A stretch of DNA of 64,000 nucleotides from Lentibacillus daqui (GTDB lineage Bacteria; Bacillota; Bacilli; Bacillales; Amphibacillaceae), in contig NZ_CP114176.1 of the NCBI RefSeq assembly GCF_027186265.1, forward strand, positions 2,790,001-2,854,000, written 5' to 3'. This document shows, piece by piece, positions 42,888-50,690 of the stretch. Within the stretch, counting starts at the first letter, position 1. Each line of letters begins with the position of its first letter. Position numbers and translations under genes: made by a program. The notes beneath the pieces are model-generated. The model was not told the origin of the DNA and did no database searches. It was given only the letters and a program-made list of their open reading frames with translations.

Positions 42888-43025
42888 TGGCCGTATAACC
42901 CCCATCAACAAGCAAAGTTGTACCATTAACAAAACTTACTTCATCACTTGCAAAAAACAGGACAGCCTTTGAATTTCTTCCGGGTTTCCAAGTCTGCCCT
43001 GTGGATGAAGGGAAGCTAGTATTCT
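42888..43025 (-). pseudogene. Decayed copy of the 3' end of the SDR gene at 34286
   Basis: The minus strand reads SLHPQGRLGNPEEI, then a one-base deletion, then, in the other frame, residues matching the SDR end (FVNGTTLLVDGG). This corresponds to the last 45 or so codons of the SDR at 34286-34430, including its terminator hairpin. The rest of the gene is missing. It is in the same orientation as the parent gene 8.6 kb away. Confidence 0.85.
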
Positions 43026-43316
43026 GGAAATACCATTATTTACACAAACTGCTCCCCTCTCCCTTCCATATATTCTATTTGATTCAAAATATGTATTGTC
43101 GGTTAATATTCATTAATTATTATTATTGCAAATTATTTCATAATAAAGACAACCATGCTATAATATATATAGATACTTCTGACTTTTCTCCTATCTGTCT
43201 GCATGGTTATTTTCACATTTTATCACGCATTTGATGAAAAAGTGGCGTCCTTCTTCATCATCAGCAAATGAATACGTTTAGACCGTATTAGAAAAATTCA
43301 AATAAGGTGGTTATCT
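43026..43316. other. Promoter and leader region of the DUF1538/P-II operon
   Basis: A -10 TATAAT at 43159-43164 has TTTCAT 17 bases upstream, a weak match to -35. The leader of about 145 bases contains an imperfect hairpin near 43232-43261 (GATGAAAAAG with CTTCTTCATC) and a short one with AATACG/CGTATT at 43271-43289. No known riboswitch motif was recognised. Confidence 0.45.
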
Positions 43317-44009
43317 ATGGACAATATCAAAAGTACCATATTAGAAGTTATTTATTCCATTTTACCGATTACTGTTGTAATTACAGCATTGCAATTCACA
43401 CTAGTATGGCTGCCAACCGAAACGTTCTTGCAATTCTTGATCGGAGTCGTGATGGTGGGAATTGGACTCATTCTATTTTTATTAGGGGTTAATGTCGGAT
43501 TGTTACCTGTTGGGGAAATGATTGGTTCCGCTTTATCAAAGACAAGGAAGCTGTGGATTATTGTCTTCTTCGGCTTTTTGTTGGGAATTGTGGTGACTGT
43601 AGCTGAACCGGACGTACGTGTGCTTTCCCATCAAGTTGATCAGGTATCAAGTGGAGAGATCCCCAGAAGTATTTTAATTCTTGCCGTTTCCCTGGGTGTC
43701 GGTATCTTTGTTGCACTTGCAATGATTCGCATTGTTTTTAGCATTAACATCGTCTACATATTGGCATGCGGTTATGGCATTATTTTTTTGTTAGCAGCGT
43801 TCTCGCCTCCCCAGTTCGTACCTATCTCCTTCGATTCCGGTGGTGTAACAACGGGGCCATTAACGGTTCCATTTATCCTGGCCTTGGGAGTCGGTGTGGC
43901 CTCAGTTATGCGGGGCAAATCCTCATCAAGTGACAGCTTTGGTCTGGTGGCGCTTGCTTCTATCGGACCGATCTTATCCGTGTTGCTGTTGGGGGTGATT
44001 TACGGATGA
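43317..44009 (+). CDS. DUF1538 family membrane protein, first of a pair
   Basis: This 230-residue integral membrane protein has about seven hydrophobic segments and the signature FDSGGVTTGPLTVPFILAL near residue 178, found in DUF1538 proteins. The function of the family is not established, although its form suggests a transporter or channel. An AAGGTGG ribosome site lies 7 bases before the start. It overlaps the second DUF1538 gene by 4 bases (ATGA) and is followed by a P-II-like gene, so it probably forms a heteromeric membrane unit with its partner under P-II control. Confidence 0.85.
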   Translation: MDNIKSTILEVIYSILPITVVITALQFTLVWLPTETFLQFLIGVVMVGIGLILFLLGVNVGLLPVGEMIGSALSKTRKLWIIVFFGFLLGIVVTVAEPDVRVLSHQVDQVSSGEIPRSILILAVSLGVGIFVALAMIRIVFSINIVYILACGYGIIFLLAAFSPPQFVPISFDSGGVTTGPLTVPFILALGVGVASVMRGKSSSSDSFGLVALASIGPILSVLLLGVIYG

Positions 44010-44776
44010 ACATACAGGTATTCAGAGGATTCAACGAAATTATGGAGGAAGTTGCCACGGCATTGTCACCGCTATTTATCTTATTTTTGCTGTTTCAATT
44101 TATCTTTTTACGATTACCATGGAAAAAACTAATAGACATTGGCGTTGGCTTTATCTTAACGTTTTTCGGTCTTTCTTTCTTTTTACAGGGCGTGCATATC
44201 GGGTTTCTGCCTATTGGTGAGCTTATGGGGAAAAGTCTGGGCGCTTTATCTTATAGCTGGGTGTTAATTCCAATCGGGTTTATCATCGGATTTTTCGCCA
44301 TATATGCTGAACCAGCCGTTACCGTTTTAATCCGGCAAGTTGAAAAAGTATCGGGTGGTTACATACCTCAGAAAGTTTTGCTCTACACGCTTTCGGTTGG
44401 TGTAGGCATATCGATCGTACTTGCCATATTGCGTTTACTTTTTGGCATTTCCCTATGGTATTTTATTGTTCCAGGCTATATAATAGCATTAATCATGGTA
44501 AGGTTTTCATCCAAAACATTTACATCCATTGCTTTTGATTCAGGCGGTGTGGCAACCGGGCCTATGACAGCTACATTTATACTGGCGTTGTTTGTCGGAA
44601 TCGCAACTCAATTGGAAGGACGTGATCCGCTTCTTGATGGCTTTGGTATGGTAGCATTGGTAGCGCTTGCTCCAATCATATCCGTACTAACACTGGGAAT
44701 CTTATACAGTAGGAAGGAGAAGGGTCATCATGGCAATGACACAGCCGGGGCAAAAGTTAATCATTACGATCGTTAG
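44006..44776 (+). CDS. DUF1538 family membrane protein, second of a pair
   Basis: This 256-residue membrane protein is a diverged paralogue of the one upstream, with the signature FDSGGVATGPMTATFILAL near residue 180 and about seven hydrophobic segments. It is translationally coupled to the first DUF1538 gene. Its 3' end overlaps the P-II-like gene by 47 bases. The paralogous pair points to a two-subunit transporter; no substrate can be named. Confidence 0.85.
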   Translation: MNIQVFRGFNEIMEEVATALSPLFILFLLFQFIFLRLPWKKLIDIGVGFILTFFGLSFFLQGVHIGFLPIGELMGKSLGALSYSWVLIPIGFIIGFFAIYAEPAVTVLIRQVEKVSGGYIPQKVLLYTLSVGVGISIVLAILRLLFGISLWYFIVPGYIIALIMVRFSSKTFTSIAFDSGGVATGPMTATFILALFVGIATQLEGRDPLLDGFGMVALVALAPIISVLTLGILYSRKEKGHHGNDTAGAKVNHYDR

Positions 44777-45461
44777 AAAGGAAAAAGCCAAAAAAGTTAT
44801 CCAGGCATCCAAAAATGCTGGGGCAAATGGTGGCACTGTACTAATTGGTGAAGGGATCAGGCTCAATGAAAAAAAGCGAATCCTCGGCATCCCGGTAGAA
44901 CGAGAAAGAGAACTCATCTTAACGCTTGTTTCCAATCAACGCTTTCCTAACGTGATGAATGCTATTATTGATTCGGTAAAATTAAACAAGCCAAGACAAG
45001 GGATTGGTTTTGTGATAGACACCAAGCAGGTTGCGGGAATCTCCCATATGGTGGGTTGGGATGCAGATGACGAAACCATGGATAAGGAAGGTGTTACGAT
45101 CGCAATGGAAGAGCAAAAGATTCTATATGACCTTGTAGTGACCATTGTCAACAAGGGAGACGCTGAGAAAGTCGTTGATGCTACCAGAAAGGCAGGCGCA
45201 GAAGGTGGAACAATTTTGTGCGGTCGTGGAACCGGTGTTCATGAACAAGCCAAGCTGTTTAACATCCTCATCGAACCGGAAAAAGAAGTCGTGTTAACAC
45301 TAATCAACAGGGAAAAAACAGATCAAGTAGTAGAAACCATTGAAAAAGATGCAGGAATCAACAAACCAGGTAAAGGGATTTCCTTTGTTCTGGCAGTCGA
45401 AAAAACAGTGGGGATTAACCATATTTTAAACGAAATGATCGGTAAAAGACTGAGGGAATAA
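44730..45461 (+). CDS. Double-domain P-II-like regulatory protein
   Basis: This 243-residue protein has two P-II-like domains in tandem (about residues 1-115 and 130-243). Each has the segment before the T-loop (AGANGGTVLIGEG and AGAEGGTILCGRGTG) and a C-terminal strand like GIGFVIDTKQ/GISFVLAVEK. P-II proteins bind ATP/ADP and effectors such as 2-oxoglutarate and act on transporters or enzymes. Standard P-II proteins are single-domain trimers; a fused pair would be expected to form a different oligomer. An AAGGAGAAGG ribosome site precedes the start. It most likely gates the DUF1538 membrane pair, as GlnK does for AmtB; this is inference. Confidence 0.85.
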   Translation: MAMTQPGQKLIITIVRKEKAKKVIQASKNAGANGGTVLIGEGIRLNEKKRILGIPVERERELILTLVSNQRFPNVMNAIIDSVKLNKPRQGIGFVIDTKQVAGISHMVGWDADDETMDKEGVTIAMEEQKILYDLVVTIVNKGDAEKVVDATRKAGAEGGTILCGRGTGVHEQAKLFNILIEPEKEVVLTLINREKTDQVVETIEKDAGINKPGKGISFVLAVEKTVGINHILNEMIGKRLRE

Positions 45462-45507
45462 TGTCTGTACCGACTCTTCGGATAAATTGTATTACTCAAA
45501 ATATATG

Positions 45508-45540
45508 AACGACCACCTGTTAAAGCGGTGGTCGTTTTAC
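45508..45540 (+). terminator. Terminator of the DUF1538/P-II operon
   Basis: AACGACCACC (45508-45517) and GGTGGTCGTT (45527-45536) form a 10-bp stem followed by TTTAC. It lies 46 bp after the P-II-like stop codon. Confidence 0.75.
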
Positions 45541-45643
45541 TATCTATTGGTTCCATCATCAAGGTTACGTGACCTTTATTTGCTGATCGTGGGGTATGTG
45601 AGAGGCCACTATGAACACCCCACCTTGTAATAATTCTGCTTAC

Positions 45644-45759
45644 TGGATCAACTTTATTCCTGGTTCGATCAACTTTGCTACGTTCTCGATCGACTTTGCT
45701 TCTGGTTCGATCAACTTTGCTACGTTCTCGATCGACTTTGCTTCCGGTTCGATCAACTA
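45644..45759. repeat. Short tandem repeat region, 42-bp units of two 21-mers
   Basis: Units at 45662-45703 and 45704-45745 differ at one base, and partial copies flank them. Each unit contains GGTTCGATCAACTTTGCTAC and GTTCTCGATCGACTTTGCTT. On the minus strand one frame reads (S/R)KVDR(E/T)R repeatedly. This kind of SKVDR-type repeat is, from memory, seen between genes of many Bacillaceae. No unique spacers are present, so it is not CRISPR. Confidence 0.8.
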
Positions 45760-45840
45760 GCCAAAGTCCTTGCACATTTTTGAATGCATCAGTATGTTTA
45801 ATGAAGCCTCATACTAAAAATCTAACTAAACCGCTAAGTC

Positions 45841-47286
45841 CTACTCTACTCCAACAACTTCAGGGGAGTTATGCCTTGGTGGCTGGAGATCTTGCGGAAT
45901 TAAACTCTCATACTGATCCCCATCAAGTCGATTTTTAAATTCTTCCTGTGCTTGGGATAGTAACTCCTTATCCTCTAACACGCGAATAGCTGTACAAGCC
46001 ATTGTTTTTCCTGCAAGCAACATTCCTTGGTGTGCATAGTTCTGCTTTCCTTGCGCTACCACTTGCCATGTATGGAAAGGAGTGGCAAATGCCCATGTAG
46101 ATGTGTAGCACTGAGCTGTTGGTACATTCCAGCTAACATTTCCAACATCGGTAGATCCGGTCATAAATGATAATTGATCCGAGTAAGGAAGAATCACATC
46201 AGCAATCGGCCTTTCATCCAATTTGGAAGCAAACTCCTTATCGAGTGATGATTTGGCGGTTTCTCTATCTTCATCGGAAAAAGTGTGATAGATTGCCTTG
46301 GCAAATGCAATGTCCTGGTCATCCAATTCCGGAAATCCCAATTCTTTCATCTGTTGATGCATGACCCGTTCCAATGCACTGTTTGGAATCAAATTATGAC
46401 AAGATCCTTCGATTTGATGTTCCAGTTCTGTTTCCGTCATTAGGGCCGCACCACGGGCAATATTTTCTACACGTTTGTAAAGATTTTGTACCTGTTCCGG
46501 TTTAGGGGATCTAATTAAATATGTAACCTCTGCTTCCTTTTGTACAACATTTGGTGCCAAACCTCCGGAATTCGTAACAGCATAATGAACGCGAGCATCA
46601 TCAATCATATGTTCACGCATATAATTAACACCAATATTCATTAATTCAACGGCGTCCAAGGCACTTCTTCCCAGATGTGGAGCCGCTGCAGCATGGGCAC
46701 TACGACCTTTAAACGTAAAGGTTGCGTGAATGACGGCGTTTGAGCTCGTATGCGCCACGGTATTCATTGTATAAGGATGCCAGGAAAAAGCAACATCAAG
46801 CGAGTCAAATACACCCTCTCTGGCCATAAACGCTTTTCCATAGCCGCTTTCTTCTGCAGGGCATCCGAAATATTTAACAGTTCCTGAAAGATCATTGGTT
46901 TCCATGTAATCCTTAACGGCTACTGCGGCGGCTAACGAGCCCACACCAAGCAAATTATGTCCACATCCATGCCCATTCCCTTGTGGTGTGACCGGATCAT
47001 ACGAACTGCTTCCAGATTTTTGGCTAAGGCTTGCAAGCGCATCATATTCTCCAAGTATACCGATAACTGGCTTTCCTTTACCGAAACTAGCTATAAAGCC
47101 GGTTTCAAGCCCTGCAACATCCCGTTCTAATGTAAACCCTTCATCTTCCAGCGCATTACTCAATAAATCCGCTGAACGAAATTCATCAAACCGCGTCTCG
47201 GCAAACTCCCATACCTTATTGGCCAATTCCTTGAATTTTTCATCCTTGTTGTCTACCAATGCTGATATTTTTTCTGTTACATTCAT
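45841..47286 (-). CDS. M20 family amidohydrolase (AbgB-like)
   Basis: This 481-residue protein belongs to the M20D metal-dependent amidohydrolases. It has the metal-binding segment NGHGCGHNLLG near residue 116, the catalytic Glu in CPAEESGYGKAF near 151, and HATFTFKGRSAHAAAAPH at the start of the dimerisation domain. Related enzymes include AbgB (p-aminobenzoyl-glutamate hydrolase) and aminoacylases. It follows two membrane-protein genes on the same strand (92-bp gap), which probably import its amide substrate. The exact substrate is unknown. Confidence 0.9.
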   Translation of the reverse strand: MNVTEKISALVDNKDEKFKELANKVWEFAETRFDEFRSADLLSNALEDEGFTLERDVAGLETGFIASFGKGKPVIGILGEYDALASLSQKSGSSSYDPVTPQGNGHGCGHNLLGVGSLAAAVAVKDYMETNDLSGTVKYFGCPAEESGYGKAFMAREGVFDSLDVAFSWHPYTMNTVAHTSSNAVIHATFTFKGRSAHAAAAPHLGRSALDAVELMNIGVNYMREHMIDDARVHYAVTNSGGLAPNVVQKEAEVTYLIRSPKPEQVQNLYKRVENIARGAALMTETELEHQIEGSCHNLIPNSALERVMHQQMKELGFPELDDQDIAFAKAIYHTFSDEDRETAKSSLDKEFASKLDERPIADVILPYSDQLSFMTGSTDVGNVSWNVPTAQCYTSTWAFATPFHTWQVVAQGKQNYAHQGMLLAGKTMACTAIRVLEDKELLSQAQEEFKNRLDGDQYESLIPQDLQPPRHNSPEVVGVE

Positions 47287-47378
47287 GATAATATATCCCC
47301 TATCTTTAAGTATATTGACTGTACTATTTTACAGGCGCAGTTATACACCGCTCACCGGCCACTTTCGCCTTTGAAAAT

Positions 47379-47831
47379 CTAAACAAGTCCTTGTACTCGC
47401 AAGATAATCTCAGCTATAATCGCGGAGCCAAGGAATGTACCCAATAAAACACAGGTTCCAACAATAATACTCCGCCAACCTAATTTGGCAAAATCAGCCC
47501 ATGAGCGTCCAACAGCAATTCCCGCATAAGCAAGGATTGGTGTCGTTAGAGCGAGTGTGTTCACTTCTTCGGTCCATTTAATCACATATTCTGATCCAGG
47601 TATGACCGGTAAAGAAAGAATCATACCAATCACACCCATATAAACAATGGCAGGCAGGTTAAGTGGCAGAACTTTTTGGATGACCAATCCGGCTAAACAA
47701 ACGAGAATGATAATAATCATCCCGGGAACTGATGTTAATGGCATAACTTGATATCCAACCCAATTGCCAATAATTGCAATGATACCAACCACTGCCAAGA
47801 CAAAAGTCCATTCCTGAATACTCTTTAACAT
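47379..47831 (-). CDS. Small membrane protein of the DUF3100 transporter pair
   Basis: This 150-residue protein has about five hydrophobic segments (for example FVLAVVGIIAIIGNWVGYQV near residue 10) and no signal for secretion. It lies 3 bp after the DUF3100 gene and 92 bp before the M20 gene. I do not recognise a specific family; it probably forms a membrane complex with the DUF3100 protein. Function unknown. Confidence 0.75.
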   Translation of the reverse strand: MLKSIQEWTFVLAVVGIIAIIGNWVGYQVMPLTSVPGMIIIILVCLAGLVIQKVLPLNLPAIVYMGVIGMILSLPVIPGSEYVIKWTEEVNTLALTTPILAYAGIAVGRSWADFAKLGWRSIIVGTCVLLGTFLGSAIIAEIILRVQGLV

Positions 47832-47834
47832 ACG

Positions 47835-48695
47835 TCATCCCCCTACCTTCGCTTTAGCTTTACCATCCTGCTTTGCCTTGCCAGCTTTAAATTTTGACAG
47901 AAAACCATAGAGCTTTTCCGTCATTGGAAGTGCAATAAAAATACTTACATATAATCCCGTGGTTATCGAAATCAGGTTGCTGACTGCCGCAAAGGCCATA
48001 AGACTTTCCTTCATATCGGGAAACAAAGAGACCAAAGAGCCGCTTGCAGCCGCCATCATACTTCCACTTCCAACCCCTGATGCCATAGCAAACGCCAACG
48101 GATGAATCGGTGTAAAGGTAGCCAGCAGCCCGGCAGCCAAGCCCAGGAACACAGCTCCAAATAAGGTTCCATAGATATACATAACCATGACACCCCGTCC
48201 TTCCGGAGAATTGAAACCGTATTTATCCGTGATCAAAGCCAAATTCCCTTCTCTTCCCAGCGAATGGGTCATTCCGATGCTCTCCCTTTTCATACCGATA
48301 GCAATCGCCACTGGAAGTCCCAGAAATATCGTGCCAAGGTTCCCAATTTCCTGTAGCAATAATGCTGGCCCTGCCTGGACAATTTCCGGAATTGCCGGGC
48401 CAATCGCAAAACTAAATTTGGCAACTAATAAACTCACCGACAAAAACACAAGCGTTTCGGCGTTTTTTGACGTTTTCTCTTTTACCACAGGTGTGAAATA
48501 CAGTGCTACACCGAAGACCATGGCATAAAGCATAGGCAATAACAGTAGAACTCCCGGCCCCAATGGGATTTCATGTGTTCCGATCCATTCTGCCAATAGG
48601 GTCAAAATTAAAACAATTAAGTGTAAACGCCAATCTTTCCAGAGTTTGGGCTGCTTTGCTTCCACTTTTCTTTTCCCTCCTTTTAACCATTGCAT
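47835..48695 (-). CDS. DUF3100 family membrane protein, candidate transporter
   Basis: This 286-residue membrane protein has about eight hydrophobic segments, a conserved ASGVGSGSMMAAASGSL segment near residue 210, and a lysine-rich C-terminal tail (KAGKAKQDGKAKAKVGG). DUF3100 proteins are often encoded beside M20 amidohydrolases; the match here supports the family. It is the first gene of the three-gene unit, with a GGAGG-type ribosome site. It is likely to move the conjugate that the M20 enzyme cleaves, but this is inference. Confidence 0.82.
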   Translation of the reverse strand: MQWLKGGKRKVEAKQPKLWKDWRLHLIVLILTLLAEWIGTHEIPLGPGVLLLLPMLYAMVFGVALYFTPVVKEKTSKNAETLVFLSVSLLVAKFSFAIGPAIPEIVQAGPALLLQEIGNLGTIFLGLPVAIAIGMKRESIGMTHSLGREGNLALITDKYGFNSPEGRGVMVMYIYGTLFGAVFLGLAAGLLATFTPIHPLAFAMASGVGSGSMMAAASGSLVSLFPDMKESLMAFAAVSNLISITTGLYVSIFIALPMTEKLYGFLSKFKAGKAKQDGKAKAKVGG

Positions 48696-48919
48696 GGTGC
48701 CACTCTACTTACATTCCAACATTCATTCTACAACAGGGAAACCCTATTACTTGTAATATTCGGATAATAATATAGCTATAGTCCCGAACAAATCTATTAC
48801 AACGATTTCGTTCATTTGAGGTTCATTTTCGGCTATGTCCTTAATTTTAATTTAAACATTAATTTTAGTCAATATGAAACTATTAAAAAATTATAAACAG
48901 ACAGAGATATCTCATTCTA

Positions 48920-50227
48920 TTATAATAAGATCCGATATAATTTTCTTGGACGACCACGAGGATGAGAACTTTCCTCACCAATTACTTTTGCATAACCTTT
49001 TTTCTCCAATTGGGTTAATATTCTCCGTACACTCCTAGGTAAAATATGCAGATAACCAGCAAGGTCGTTGGCTGTCAGTTCCGCTTTACCCACTTTCGTT
49101 ACAATGGCGTGAATTTTGCTTAGCGTGGAAACATTGAGCGAAGTCTGTTCACTGATTGCTTGCATTTCCCTGGAATTAACCGAGTAACTAATATACTCCG
49201 GCAAGCCTAAGGGACCATTGATTGTTTTATCCTCAAAAACAACCATCCAGCTCCCTTTCCCATGTTCTTTCGCATTTAACAGCGCATTTCGGGCATATAT
49301 CTCCGCCTCATAAGCTGACTGGCCAATACCAATGCCGCTTGTAACTTTCTTCTCTATGATCCAATTGGTTTCTTCCATATCAGGTATCATGGAAAAATAG
49401 TCCGTCACGTCGCGAAGGATGCCCCGGGTTGTAAAAATGAAATAATGTCCGAATCCCACGGCCTTAAACGAACCTTGTATCCGCTTTGCATATTGAAGCA
49501 GTTTTTCTCTATAACCAATTTCGATATGATATATGTCGTCTGATGAATATGTATCTTTCGCGGAAGAAATTAATTCATCTATCTCAAACGTTTGCACCGC
49601 AATTTGCCGATCTTTAAAACGTAACATTTCATATGTCCGCAAAGCCATGTTTAACACCGATTCAATTGCAGAATTAGCATGTCCTACCCGAAATACCTGG
49701 ACATCGGTTTCTTGTAGTTTCGTATGTACTTGCCATGCACACGTTACAGCCGCTTTTGTTTTCCCCTTTTTTGCTAGACAATAATGATGTGCAACTGCTT
49801 CATCAATGTTAATCTTGTCATCCGGATTTATTTTTGAATACAAATATTCAGGCTGTAATACACAATTCAGTTCTGAAAAAATTTGTTTTAATTCTGATAC
49901 CGTAAAACCATCAAAACTAAGTTCGTCTATATTGATACCATAGTGATACAAAATATGATATAACGTTTTGTATAAGCTGGCTCCTTTATATGGAACAAAG
50001 AACATCGGCTGATTAACCTTTCCCCATTTCTTTGCAATTGAATACGGATAAACTCCAGAAAAAAACCACATATCTACTTCATGCTGATGTGTTTTTAGCA
50101 AATCAATCACATCTTCAGGAAAAAAGTGGACAAATGGTATACAGTCAAACTCAGTATGTTCTTCAACGACTGATTTAATTTTTTCCACATTATCTTCAGA
50201 TCCGATTAGCCCCAATCTAATCTTCAT
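48920..50227 (-). CDS. Regulator with a C-terminal winged helix
   Basis: This 435-residue protein has three parts. Residues 1-190 resemble a small receiver or ligand-binding fold. The middle (about 200-345) has the feel of a GGDEF/cyclase-like domain, with TSGIGIGQSAYEAEIYARNA. The last 80 residues form a winged helix (ELTANDLAGYLHILPRSVRR and RGRPRKLYRI). I do not recognise a named family. It lies upstream of the DUF3100/M20 unit on the same strand, separated by about 220 bp, so it may regulate that unit. No other function is suggested by the sequence. Confidence 0.65.
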   Translation of the reverse strand: MKIRLGLIGSEDNVEKIKSVVEEHTEFDCIPFVHFFPEDVIDLLKTHQHEVDMWFFSGVYPYSIAKKWGKVNQPMFFVPYKGASLYKTLYHILYHYGINIDELSFDGFTVSELKQIFSELNCVLQPEYLYSKINPDDKINIDEAVAHHYCLAKKGKTKAAVTCAWQVHTKLQETDVQVFRVGHANSAIESVLNMALRTYEMLRFKDRQIAVQTFEIDELISSAKDTYSSDDIYHIEIGYREKLLQYAKRIQGSFKAVGFGHYFIFTTRGILRDVTDYFSMIPDMEETNWIIEKKVTSGIGIGQSAYEAEIYARNALLNAKEHGKGSWMVVFEDKTINGPLGLPEYISYSVNSREMQAISEQTSLNVSTLSKIHAIVTKVGKAELTANDLAGYLHILPRSVRRILTQLEKKGYAKVIGEESSHPRGRPRKLYRILL

Positions 50228-50459
50228 GTTAAATCACTTTCCTTATGCTTTTTTGCTTCCTCAAAATCTACTATAGCACCATTCATGGAATCTGGGTACA
50301 GGTTGATTATCAATTGTAAAAATAATTAAATCCGTACTATATTTTTTGTTTAGTCACAACTTTAAACAAAATACTTTGCTGATTGATTCTTGTTTGTTAC
50401 ATTCTAGGACAGAACTTTTCCTGGCCTTTCATTTTAAAAATTAAACGTGTATTGGTTTC

Positions 50460-50690
50460 TTACTGGAAAGAACCTGAAACAAATTCTCCTTTGAACAACG
50501 TAGCTACCCGCTTCGATCTTCTGGCAACAGCTTCTGCAGAACAAGATGCGTCAACAAATACGATATTTGCTTCATCTCCAACATTCGGCCAATTCAGTTC
50601 GCCTTTAGAATGAAGTGGTGTGTTACCACCAGTAATATAGTGAAGTGTTTGTGCCAATGACTGTTCATCTACCCATCCAGAGATTTCTGC
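50460..50690 (-). pseudogene. C-terminal fragment of a second amidohydrolase, fused out of frame
   Basis: The minus strand reads RLAEISGWVDEQSLAQTLHY, then ITGGNTPLHSKGELNWPN and FVDASCSAEAVARRSKRVAT to a stop at 50460. This matches the C-terminal end of the neighbouring amidohydrolase but is a distinct sequence. It begins out of frame, in the last codons of that gene, so it is the remnant of a tandem paralogue. It has no start or ribosome site of its own. Confidence 0.8.

Noticed and set aside
42689..42898. A 69-residue plus-strand gene after the MFS transporter
   Set aside because: It overlaps the transporter end and then reads through a perfect hairpin that belongs to a copied gene end.
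43165..43316. A riboswitch in the leader of the DUF1538 operon
   Set aside because: The hairpins are small and imperfect, and no known riboswitch motif is present.
45662..45745. A short CRISPR-like array
   Set aside because: The units are adjacent with no unique spacers, and no cas genes are present in the window.
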